64,000 bases of DNA from Rhyacophila brunnea. Its lineage: Eukaryota; Arthropoda; Insecta; Trichoptera; Rhyacophilidae. How positions within the stretch are numbered: position 1 is the first letter of the stretch; each line of letters begins with the position of its first letter. Position numbers and translations under genes: made by a program. The stretch covers positions 868,001 to 932,000 of the forward strand of contig JAGYXB010001748.1 of the NCBI GenBank assembly GCA_022495005.1, given 5' to 3'. Positions 25,692-37,110 of the stretch are shown here, piece by piece. The notes below the pieces were generated by a model. That model worked only from the letters and a program-made list of their open reading frames with translations. It ran no database searches and had not been told where the DNA came from.

Positions 25692-25699
25692 CTCTAACC

Positions 25700-27600
25700 G
25701 GTAAAAATCATTATTGAATCATGTGCATTAAGTGCTTATTATTGTATTGTGTTTTATTTCAATATTTAATAAAATATTTCATTATATCTTAGTATTAATA
25801 TATTTGCATAAATATGACCATTTTTTGACATTTTTTTGTCATTGGTATTATTTTTTCTTATGCAAATATTCTTACAATCGGGTTAAATCATCCATAATAA
25901 ACTGTTTGAAATAATTTTGAACTATAGTTTTAGTTTCCATTTCAATATAAAATTTACAATAAATCTTTTCCATCAATATATGAATATATTTTCGTAAATA
26001 TGACTTTCATTTGCATACAACATTACAAATACATAGTAAGTTGTTAGAGAAATTATGAATGACTAACAATTGGATCGTTAGCCTATTTGGTACAGCTCGC
26101 CACATGGAGATTGATGTGATTCTACTATATTTTTTGATACAATTTTGTATTAGTTTTTTTTCTAATATGTATTATTAAATCGTGTCTGTATGCAGATATT
26201 CATTGAATAACAAATACCCAGTTTATTTTTTTAAATAATTTCATAGAATAATAATTGTATCTCTTAATATCACGTAATATAGAGTATATATGAATATGAA
26301 GCAATATAACATGATTTTTAAATACCTACTTATATTCTAGTAAATAAAATCTCGAATATACACGAAAATCGCAGAATATATTATACATGTTGAATTATTA
26401 GTTTATGCTCCTCTACAATGAGTTTTCATTTTTTCGCTGCGCTCATGAAGATGTTCTTACAAACGAAAATCATACATCGCCCACCTTCAGTTTGGACAAA
26501 CCCGATATAAAATGTCATTAGCTGAAATCCACTCCAAACTAATCAGGCGATAACTCATTGACTACATGCCGTTTAATGTTTAATACATATACGATAGTAT
26601 AATAAAATGTAAATTATGCATTAAATATAATATGTGATAAAGGCCGTGTCATATATAGTAAATCAATGCTCCCATATATGTATAATCTAAAAATGACATT
26701 GTTCATTATTAAATTATATTGTATCAGTTTATTTATTTTATTTTATAATGTGTATTCCTACTAAGAATATACGGTTGGTAACAGTAGAGAAACCTAGTCG
26801 CCATTGGGTTATTATCAAAATCTTATGATCGTTTTTTACTTATCCAGTCGAAACTAAACGAAGTATATTTCAAGTGAAATAGATGAATTTATTGCAGTCT
26901 AAATCTAATTCATTACATTTGATATAAAAAAAACATTATACAACTTTCATTCACCGCAAGTTTTTTTCATCGGCTGGGCGGAAACAGGTGGGTTACAGGT
27001 AGCCCAGGTATGTGCTTACTTATGCAATAATTACATATCAGCATTGTTATACAAAATAACATGATTGCAAATTACCGCAACTTTGTGTCGAAAAAAATAA
27101 ATTGATTTCCCTTCTATTTATTTTTTTTCTTTAAAAAAATAAGGGAAGGCGTGTTCTTTTCTTCCGTGACGGAAAATATGAAATTAATGGTTTTCTTTGT
27201 GTTGCCTTTTAGCCTTTATAAACTTTTTTACTTTTACTGTGATGGAATTGGTAGCTAAAATGATAATATAGCTGATTGACGTCTCGGTATTGTGTACATA
27301 TTATAATATATCCAATTTTTGTGCTTGCTCATCTAAATAGCATTAATAATTATTGTTCTGTTATAATTTTATTTGTCTATCTACTATACAGTAAATTAAA
27401 ATTTCAAATTTATTGATTTTACAAATAATTAACATAATAAATTATAAATTCAAAGTGTTTACGACATGACATAAAATAGTGTAAGTTCAAATAAAAATAC
27501 AGTGCAATGAGAGTTAATAATACAATAAGATGTGATGAATTAAGAAAAGAAATAAAATAAAAGTACATGGAAGCACACAGAGTGAACTAGGTTGATAGAC
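25700..27600. other. no gene seen
   Basis: AT-rich sequence; no exon or clear repeat boundary recognised. Confidence 0.5.
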
Positions 27601-27601
27601 C

Positions 27602-27830
27602 CTATCTTAAAAACTCATAAAACAACGTCAAACTAAATTCAGCCTCACGTAAGTGGAATATATCAATAGCGATTTGATTAAACATAGTTATTGCCCTCTC
27701 AATTGGCATTGCTAATCGCAGGTTAGTTCTGCACCTTGGGAGAACAAACAACGGATGTCCTCGATTCCTAAAATAGTTATCAGAAACACACAAGCCAACA
27801 TCGAATGGCAGAGTTTCCATTTACGCCACG
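27602..27830 (-). pseudogene. LINE reverse-transcriptase C-terminal remnant
   Basis: The minus frame reads YFRNRGHPLFVLPRCRTNLR, LAMPIERAITMFNQIAIDIF and ends LTLFYEFLR and a stop. This spacing (RxxH...PxCRTN...PxxRxxxxFN) resembles the C-terminal tail of Jockey/CR1-type LINE proteins. No upstream domain remains in frame. Confidence 0.4.
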
Positions 27831-28175
27831 TATAAGTAATTGCATATAAGAAAAAATATGTAGCTAAATAAAGATTCCATCTAAACTTTAAGCTACAGTA
27901 TGTAAGCATACCTAAAAGTGTCGAATAAAAATGTCGAGTAAAAATGTCGCGGTCTGTCCTGTCCTTTCTCAGAATTTTGTCGATATTTTTTATATTGTAA
28001 ATTTTGAAACCATTATAAATTGGCCATGTTTCGTGTTGGATATGATCAACGTTATCAATAAACTAATACCACACCGTCATAACGAATTCCATAATTATTT
28101 ACATAGCACCTACAATGATTGAATATAGAATTGTGTTAAAACCCAACGATTTTGACAGATACGAACGACAACAGT

Positions 28176-28624
28176 CAGGGACGCACCAAGGGTATCTGCC
28201 ACTATAGTGCCAGCCCAAAATTGCCCCCCCCCCCTTTCAAATAAAAAATATTTTCAATCGAAATTTGACAGAAGTCAAAAAAAATTGAATCCATTATTTT
28301 ACTGTTATCAAACAAAAATTATGAAATATTTTACCTTAATTAAATAATCGAACATTCTCTTAAGACAGTCTCTTTTGACAGTCACAAGTCGATATATACG
28401 TACCAAATAATGAACTACAAGGAAGCACAATTTATAAAATAATATTCAATGATATTACACCACAAAGGAAATTTTTCCATTATAAAGTTCATTTTATGTA
28501 ATTGAAAAAGTAAATTAATATATTTTAATAATATCACTAGATTTTTTTTCGAACTTTTGCCGCCCTCTGAATCTTGCCGCCCGGGTGTTTTGCACTCGTA
28601 ATACCCCAGCTTGGCGCCCCCTTG
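28176..28624. mobile_element. hAT-type MITE (CAGGGACGCACCAAG)
   Basis: The left end CAGGGACGCACCAAG and the right-end complement CAAGGGGGCGCCAAG are diverged inverted repeats. The flanking 8-mers acaacagt (28168-28175) and acagcagt (28625-28632) match at 7 of 8. 449 bp, no transposase. Confidence 0.6.
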
Positions 28625-29730
28625 ACAGCAGTGTATAATTTTCAGATTGCAATAATCAATAAGCTAATTTTACCATATTTTACAATATTTTATTCAATTT
28701 CACTTCCGTCTTCCGAAAAGGTTTGACATCTTTGATATTTACCATTAAATAATTAATTAACGTTTTTATTACAGATTTTGAAATAATTTACTTACCATAT
28801 TGATAAAAGCACAAATATAAAAATGAAATTTATTTGACTAAAGATGTTTTCAATCCCATGTCTCATCTTACTGCGTGTCATACTGCTTCGACGTAAAACT
28901 CCTGAAAAAATACAAAAAATAATCAGTACCTATGCCACTTCCACATTTTCCAATCATTAATAATGTATATGAATAAATCCCCTTGACCAAATGTGGTATT
29001 TTCTCTTTGCGTGGTTTCAATTGTAAAACTAGATCATTGATAAGAAGTAGCATATTTCCAACCACATACATAATAATATGTAGGTCTATACGGAAAATCC
29101 ATAAGCACATGGTATTATTAGGTACCTTTAAATTCCGTCATAATATTTTAATCAATTTTATCTCGTTATATTTTAGGTACCATATGTTTATTATTTTACC
29201 ACCAAATATGTATAACTTTATTTTTATGTAACACGGCATTATAGATAATATTATGTTTATTAATTCAAAACACCTTGCAGGTATGACTGCATACCAACTG
29301 ACCACTGTATGATGTTGCAGCGTACTTGAAGCGACTTACTACATAATATTAAAATTGTAATTTATTGTTCGTGAAGTCTGGTATGGTAAATTATTTAAAT
29401 ATGTCAGTACATTGTCGATACCACACGTTATATTTATCTTGGATTGGTCGGAAACAATTAGTAAATTATTACGGTTTTGCTTCACAATTTTATTGTTATG
29501 CAGTTTTTAAAAATTCCAACAATTGGTATAATATTTGTTGTAGGAAATCTGCTTCCATTTTCAAAAGGCTTCATTTCACTTGTAATACTTTATGGTTGTA
29601 ACCAGGGGCGCTGCATCCTTATGTACAATGTACGCAGCCCACACAGGCAGCCGCAACCTGCCTGTTGAACTTTGCACCGGCAGCCTATTAATTGTATGGT
29701 CTTCATGAATTATTCATTATTCAAAAAAAT

Positions 29731-29810
29731 CTGTTAATACAAACCTCCACTCTGTGGAGGAGCCCCATATGATCATATTAGGATCAGATATGGTCAAAAG
29801 AAAAAAAAGA
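29731..29810 (+). repeat. SINE tail, 5'-truncated
   Basis: The segment ctgttaatacaaacctccac, tctgtggagg, ccatatgatc matches the 3' body of the SINE at 58836-59074. The tRNA head is missing. Confidence 0.65.
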
Positions 29811-30068
29811 ATATAAATTATTGAAATAATGAAGTTAATGATTGGTACTTGACGAATATTACTCATGTATCAGCTGAAGTAATGATACACAAACTTTGTA
29901 GGTCTACGGCTTATTACGGACACGTATTTTACTGATATTGAGACTTCATATACGTTTTTCAGCCCGTCAGGTCTTTCTAATTAGCAATAAACCGATCGGC
30001 CACGGTTTCTGTGCAACCTCACTTTACGCAGACATACTCGTACCATAGTAAACAATCTAAGTGTATAA

Positions 30069-30523
30069 TAATTACAAGATAAAAAGAACTTTTTAATTAC
30101 TTACCACGTTTTTAAATTTTCTGTTGAATCATATAAACTTGACAATTCTATGTATTAATAAATACTTTTTTGTTGTACTTGATAGAACTACTGAATAAAT
30201 GTACAATACTGAAATGTCATTTTGACATTTCATATTGATTTCCATAGTAACGCACGTATATATTAATAATTTAGTTGCTAGGACCCCCTTAGCAACCAAT
30301 AAAAGTGTTTTACTTTTAACGTTTTTTTTCCGAAATAACTTTCCATACAAAACAGAAGTAACTGAAAATTAATTCAATTCTGCTTAGAGATGGCTAAAAG
30401 TGTTAAAAGAATGCATTGTCATCATGTTCTGATATATTCTAAAAGTTTCAAATGTCTATCTAGTCAGAAAATCGATTGCAAGATTTGTATTGGACAAACA
30501 AGAATACGAGCTAATAAAAACTT
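30069..30523. repeat. interspersed repeat family X, copy 1
   Basis: About 450 bp homologous to 39967-40463 in the same orientation. Shared landmarks: taattacaagat, a palindrome gaaatgtcattttgacattt, tagttgctaggacccc, agaatgcattg, and aaatcgattgcaagatttgt. The outer ends are weakly inverted (aagaactttttaatta against aagaagtttttattag). Class unknown. Confidence 0.6.
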
Positions 30524-31740
30524 CTTAAAAATAACTTTAAATTGCGATTGATATTTTTGTTATTAGCAATAACATTAAATTTCTCACGTAGGACGACATT
30601 ATTTGTTATTTTAACACAAACGACTACCTATATTCCTCGAGCCGGCCCTGATTATAATTCACATAATTTTAATGTAATAATGCGTTGCATGAATTCATTT
30701 TTTTGTATGTCACATAACATTGTAGTGACATATTACCAATTTACCATCAGATTAATTATGTATACCTATTTTTTTTTACTTTAATCAAAACGAACATTAA
30801 TCTATAAATAACACAAATTGAAGAATGATTGGATACCGAAATATTAAATAAATATAAATGATAGTTTGTAGTGATTGTAGAATCTTTCATTATTATTATC
30901 CTACAGCTTTGCCCGTTTTTGCGAGCGATTGTGTGCCTTATTCGTCATGTCCAATAGGTTTAAATGAAAAATCGGCTCTCGGATCGTGAAATATCGGTAA
31001 ACCATAGTTGACAGCCGTTTGACGAAATACCACCCTAAATCGGTGATTTTCATTCATTTCCCGATACATTTTCCAGCGACACGCACACTTTATTGACAAC
31101 TGATTATGTCAGGAATTAATTTTTTCACAATGTTTGCAACACTCAAACCGGCTCACCAAAGATGGCCGCTTTAAATTTAAAATGCGTTTCAACCGATATC
31201 TACAATCGATTTTCACAAACTAATCGTAATAAGATTGACCGATAAACATAGGAGAACTGATTTATTTAATTTTTTGTGAATAAAGTTCTTTGTTTTAAGT
31301 TAAGTTTCTACGCCTCTGACGGAAATCAAGTCTTTTGACACTACGTATTTATCGCGCTATGTATACTCAACTACATTATTCCAATTTACTCACCGCGTGT
31401 TTACTTATCAGATGCATTCGAGTAACTACAATTTGAAGTGAGCACGATTTTGTAATACTTAACACAGTCATAAAAAAATCACTTTTAAAAACTAGGTACC
31501 ACCCGTCATTTGTTGTTTCACAGGTCACAGGTGATATTATTTACGTCTCATGATGATTTTAAAATGCACAACACTATATAATAACTCACATTTTTAACAA
31601 GTACCCGTAGATAACTATAATTATTCAAATAAACAATAACATTTATACGAATTCCGATTAAAACTGATCATTTCATTGAAACGCGGGCGCACGAACGTTT
31701 CGGCGTTTTAACATAACCAAGGAAAAATATTTCCAAATTA

Positions 31741-31855
31741 AATGTTACTTTTTTTTTTTGTACGGCTGTTGAATGAATTTTTTTTTGAACCAATCAAACT
31801 TATATACATTTAATTAGCTCATTATATAACCCAAAAATATTTAAAACGTATCAAC
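31741..31855 (+). repeat. direct repeat flanking the MITE cluster (pair with 33177-33275)
   Basis: About 100 bp (cggctgttgaatgaat, ccaatcaaacttatatacat, ttaattagctcatt, acccaaaaatatttaaaa) recur at 33177-33275 just beyond the right end of the cluster, so host sequence is duplicated around it. Confidence 0.7.
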
Positions 31856-33141
31856 CAGTGTTGCCAACTAAAATTTTCAAAGTTCAGTAGATTTTTTGAT
31901 TTTTTCTTCAAAATATCAGTAGATTGACAAAAATGTATATAATTCAACGATTGTGTTTGGTAAAAGCGTGCATATTGACACAATCTTACAAGTGTCTTTT
32001 AAAAAATCATGTAAAAAGTGACTTTTGTTCATCACAAATATCATAATTTCTTCTTTTCCTGACAAAAATTTCAGTAGATCTAATGAAATTCCAGTAGACA
32101 TGGCAACACTGACTATGCGATCAACCCAGTGTTGCCAAGTCAAAATTTAAAAATTCAGTAGATAGACATGGCAACACTGACTATGCGATCAACCCAGCAG
32201 TGTTGCCATGTCTACTGAAATTTCAGTAGATCAACTGATATTTTTTGCCAATATACTGAACTTTTGATTTTTTTTCGAAATTCAAGAAATCTACTGATAT
32301 TTGTGTTTCTCCATAATTGTAAATAAACTGATGATTCTTTTAATAATAAACTTGAAATGATTTACGCATGACCTTTTTTGATGTTATACACTTCTAAATT
32401 GACATAAAAAGCATTGTAACTCTACCCAAGAGCGCCATTTTATCCATTAATATCATCATTGCTTACAATAAATTAATACAATTAGTTATTGTTATTCTTA
32501 TTAGTTTTAAATCATATCTAATAAACCACATTTTTCAAAATCTTCTAAAATTTTAAATTTTGACTTGGCAACACTGGGTTGATCGCATAGTCAGTGTTGC
32601 CATGTATATCTACTGAATTTTTAAATTTTGACTTGGCAACACTGCAAATATTAAATTATGAATTGGCAACACTGGGTTTTAGTGTTGCCAAGTCAAAATT
32701 TAAAAATTCAGTAGATAGACATGGCAACACTGACTATGCGATCAACCCAGTGTTGCCAAGTCAAAATTTAAAATTTCAGTAGATTTTGACAAAAAAATCA
32801 GTAGATTTCATAAAATATCAGTAGATTTTGAAAAATGTGGTTTATTAGATATGATTTAAAACTAATAAGAATAACAATAACTAATTGTATTAATTTATTG
32901 TAAGCAATGATGATATTAATGGATAAAATGGCGCTCTTGGGTAGAGTTAAAATGCTTTTTATGTCAATTTAGAAGTGTATTACATCAAAAAAGGTCATGC
33001 GTAAATCATTACAGGTTTATTATTAAAAGAATCATCAGTTAATTTACAATTATGGAGAAACACAAATATCAGTAGATTTCTTGAATTTCGAAAAAAAATA
33101 TCAATTGATCTATTGAAATTTCAGTAGACATGGCAACACTG
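31856..33141. mobile_element. nested CAGTGTTGCCA MITE cluster
   Basis: Six units, each ending in CAGTGTTGCCA-type inverted repeats: A (31856-32111), m1 (32127-32179), B (32198-32576), m2 inverted (32592-32644), m3 (32680-32732), B' inverted relative to B (32748-33141). The 15-nt spacer actatgcgatcaacc separates units at 32112-32126, 32180-32194 and 32733-32747, and occurs inverted at 32577-32591. hAT-like ends; no transposase. Confidence 0.8.
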
Positions 33142-33309
33142 GATACCATAGAATATTATTTTAAAATTTGATAGCGTAACATTTTTTTTATGGCTGTTAA
33201 ATGATAATTTTTTAAACCAATGAAACTTATATACATTCAATTAGCTCATATAACCCAAAAATATTTAAAAGGTATTCAACAATAATTGGTGTTATACATA
33301 TTATTTAAA

Positions 33310-34300
33310 TCATTATCAACCAGGATCAATCCACTGCTGGATAAAGGCCCCCCTAGCCTGATTCTATTCCTTTCTGTCATTTGAATTCCTGTATTTATCA
33401 AAATCGGTGATATTATATTTATCCTCATATTCATATCGTCATCATAATCATCGACCTGAACCAATTCACTGCTGGATAAAGGCCTCCCTACCCTGATTCT
33501 ACTCCTTTCTGTCATTTGAATTGCTGTATTTATCAAAATCGGAGATATTATATTTATCTACATATTCGTATCGTTATCATCATCATCATCAACTAGGATC
33601 AATCCACTGCTGGATGAAGGGTTCCGCAACCTGATTCGACTACTAGCAGTTAAACGAATTTGTGATACTATACCTATTTATATCATCCTTATCGACATCG
33701 ACCTGAACCAATCCACTGCTGGATTAAGGCCTCCCTAGCCTGATTCTATTCCTTTCTGCATTTTAATTGCTGTATTTATCAAAATCGGTGATATTATATT
33801 TATCTACATATTCATATTGTCATTATCGTCATCGACCTGAACCAATCCACTGCTGGATAAAGGCTTCCCTAGCCTGATTCTACTCCTTTCAGTCTTTTGA
33901 ATTGCTGTATTTATCAAAATCGGTGAAATTATATTTATCTACATATTCATATCGTTATCATCATCATCATCAACTAGGATCAATCCACTGCTGGATGAAG
34001 AGTTCCCTAGCCTGATTCTATTCCTTTCTGTCTTTGAATTGCTGTATTTATCAAAATCGGTGATATTATATTTATCTTCATAAATTATATCGTTATCGTC
34101 ACCATCGACCTGATCCAATCCACTGCTGGATAAAGGCCTCCCTACCCATATTCTACTCCTATCTATCATTTGAATTGCTGTATTTATCAAAATTGGTGAT
34201 ATTATATTTGTCTACATACTCATATCGTTATCATCATCATCATCAACTAGGATCAATCCACTGCTGGATGAAGGATTCCGCAACCTCATTCTACTACTAT
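33310..34300. repeat. minisatellite of alternating 135/138-bp units (8 copies)
   Basis: The anchor ccactgctgga occurs at 33331, 33466 (one mismatch), 33604, 33713, 33847, 33985, 34120 and 34258: spacings 135, 138, 109, 134, 138, 135, 138. Two unit types alternate, one with gacctgaaccaatccactgc and gataaaggcctccct, the other with aactaggatcaatccactgc and gatgaagg. The unit resembles CATCAT-rich LINE 3' tails. Because most spacings are multiples of three, long open frames appear on the minus strand; these are not genes. Confidence 0.85.
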
Positions 34301-35103
34301 CAGCGAAATGTCAAACTGTCTGACGTGAATAAAAAACCCATCCCGAAGAGAAAACTATGGCGCCATCTATGCATACTTCACAATTATATTAAAATCCAAC
34401 ACCGCCAAGCCGTCTGCAAGACCTAGCGAGACAGACTGGCGAGAGCCAGCTGGCTCAGCTAGTCTAGATAATTATAATAATTAAGTATTTTCGTAACACT
34501 AATGCAGTAGTTTTGACACTTGGAGGTCAAACATTAATTCATATAATTACAAATTAATCAATAGCTAAATATTGCAAGTACCTATGCATATTATTATCAA
34601 ATCGGTAGGTATATTAATAATTAAAACTCTATAATTATAATAGTAGCCAGTATTCACATTCCAATCTAATTTTCGTATATTTTTATAGTCAAATTTTTAT
34701 ATCACTTGCTGAAACGAATATTCTATTTCTGGTTCATGATGAGAGTAAATATAAATAATAAACAATAAAATATGTGCTTTTAAATAATGTTTAACCTATT
34801 TTTGTCGATTAAATATTATATTAAAAAATCCGTAGAGAAAAAGCGATAATGATATTCGTATTCAACAATAGTCTCTATATTTTATGTGCCATTCGTGCAC
34901 AATATGTTTAATACCTATAATATAACAATTTATTAATATCGAAATAAACTGCGCGAGATTAGATTTTTTAAAAAAAAAATTACGACCATGTGTATGTAGC
35001 TCATAAATGCTGATGATACCTACTTATATTTTATCATATACTAGGTACAATACTGTATATTATGTACATATAGTTATATCTCAATTAATACTAGCGACAT
35101 AGA

Positions 35104-35208
35104 CCTTGTCCACATGGCGCGTGTCTTGCTGCGAGTGCACGTGGACGGCTCAATGAGGGCACATGTATCTGGAATGCGAGCGAGTCAAAACGCGCCATGT
35201 GGACAAGG
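35104..35208. mobile_element. miniature element with 19-bp perfect inverted repeats
   Basis: CCTTGTCCACATGGCGCGT at 35104-35122 is perfectly inverted at 35190-35208. The total is only about 105 bp and is G+C-rich. No clear target duplication. Confidence 0.6.
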
Positions 35209-35380
35209 CTTTAAAGGTTGATGGAAAAATAACGCAACTCCATTTATGTCTGAATTTGTTCCACATGTTGATTGTTTTCCACAAATCACAACATTTTATT
35301 ATTAAACATTCATAATTTTGAAAACACTTCTGATAAATTATATTATAACCAATAGAGAAAATCTTTTTTTGGAAAAGTAA

Positions 35381-35455
35381 GACACCCAGCAGGAATTGAA
35401 CCTGCAAATCTCGGATTTCGCGCCCATGCACATAGACCACTATGCTATAGGCGTC
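35381..35455 (-). tRNA. tRNA-like 75-mer (probable pseudogene or SINE head)
   Basis: The minus strand folds as a tRNA: acceptor GACGCCT pairs with GGGTGTC (7 bp including wobbles), D-stem GCAT/ATGT, and a perfect T-arm GCAGG-TTCAATT-CCTGC with a B-box. The anticodon arm is irregular: the loop reads as 9 nt, or as CGCGAAA without U33, so the anticodon cannot be assigned. A T-rich run follows the 3' end. Likely a tRNA pseudogene or SINE promoter; its A-box region resembles the core at 21715-21785. Confidence 0.45.
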
Positions 35456-36779
35456 AGACTTTTTTATACCGATCTTTTTTGAACGGTACATGTTTAAACA
35501 CGCGCGTTACCATGATCTTACACGCTACTTCATTTATCGTTTGTCAATTTATGGCTACGGCCGTATGTTGTAGCTTAGCCACTGGGAAATGCCAATAGAA
35601 ATGGTGTATTTCAAAAAAATACTACCATATTCTTAGGTCAATAATTATTATAAAGCAAACAGTATTCGTAGAATGTTTATCACATTTGAATGATCAAATA
35701 CATAGCTTATAATCAGTATCTTTAGAAGTGTCTTTAAAAGTGTCTTTAAATGTTTAAATCTTGCCCATTTTTGAATAATAAAATGCCTAATTCTTGTCAA
35801 ATTTGGGATCACAGAGATTATCAATATAATTTTTTATTGTAAATATTTCACTATAATAATGTCGAAATAAATTTTACTAATGGTTTTATAAATGCTTTTA
35901 AAAATTAATAAATATAAAAAATTTTAACATCACTTCACATGGACGTACTGAAATATGACTATATTCTAAAACATTAGAGCGAGAGGTTTAAAAGAATACT
36001 ATTTTATGTAATAAAAATACTTTATGCAGTCACAAATGTTTAAAATAAATATAAAGGATAATAAGGCTTCAAAATTATGTAAATAGATTATCTACAACGT
36101 TTAAGGAATGTCCAGTATCATGCTTTGAAAATAGCATAAAAGCTCCATTTTGACGTCCGCTGAACATGTCTCCCCTTAAGTCCTGAATTAATTAACGCAT
36201 TGCTCCATTATTGCATCTAATATACCTAGTAGGATAGATAATATATAAAATATATATTACGACCCTGACCATACATAGTTTTACGATAATATACCTTATA
36301 TGTAAATCCACATATTTTGAGCCTAACCGTCGAATTATTATATCACAATATCCGAACTGTACATAGTCATAGAAGGTGAACGTCTTTGAAAATGTCTGCG
36401 CAAGTAGGTGAGTAGTCACTACAAATTCAGCAATGTTGTATCGGAGTTATTAACAGCTGTTTATATTTATAGGTGTGTTAAGTAAAGCTGAATCTCATAA
36501 ATATATTATTGCAGATAGAAATAACCTTACAGATTGGTATCACTGATAACGAAAGGAAGTAGATTTTTAATCTGAAACTTCTTAAGATAACAACAATATT
36601 GCAGTTTAACCAAATTATATAATTAAAAATATTATATTATTTAATACTAGTTTCGCTCTTGTAATTAAATAATCGATTTTTTTAATTATTATTGAAATAC
36701 TACTAACTAAATTTCGACAATATTTTTAGTCTACAGAAAACACATTTTATTAAACATGGCATACACTAAGGCCCGTTTC

Positions 36780-37110
36780 AGACGGGACACCAGTGTCGCG
36801 CTCGATCTATTATAGGAGGCCATTGTATTCGAATAAAGGGACATTTGTGTTATGTTTATAAACGCCCCAGAGCTAATGAGTTAACGCGTGTCTAGTATAC
36901 TTTTCCGTCGGCCGCTACATTCTCAAGCCGCCGATACCCTCGTTTTTATTGCCGCAGCCAGTTTTATGTTCTAATTTATAACTCGAATTTATACGTTGAC
37001 TTTTTAGCTCTGGGGTGTACATAAATATAATACAAAGGGCCTTTTATTCGAATACAAAAGCCTCCTATATTATATCGAGCGCGACACCGGTGTCCCGTCT
37101 GAAACTGGCC
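36780..37110. mobile_element. PIF/Harbinger-like MITE, copy 2
   Basis: Same family as 11984-12306: begins GGCCCGTTTCAGACGGGACA and ends with its near-complement, flanked by TAA at 36777-36779 and 37111-37113. 331 bp. The interior is also shared (a segment with cggccgctacattctcaagc and gccgcagccagttttatg). Confidence 0.75.

Noticed and set aside
32594..32782. Open frame in the CAGTGTTGCCA cluster
   Set aside because: By-product of 53-bp units and inverted repeats; same peptide blocks appear forwards and backwards.
33276..34190. Repeated Ser/Asp-rich protein on the minus strand
   Set aside because: Frames stay open only because the minisatellite periods are multiples of three; no start context, splice sites or homologue.
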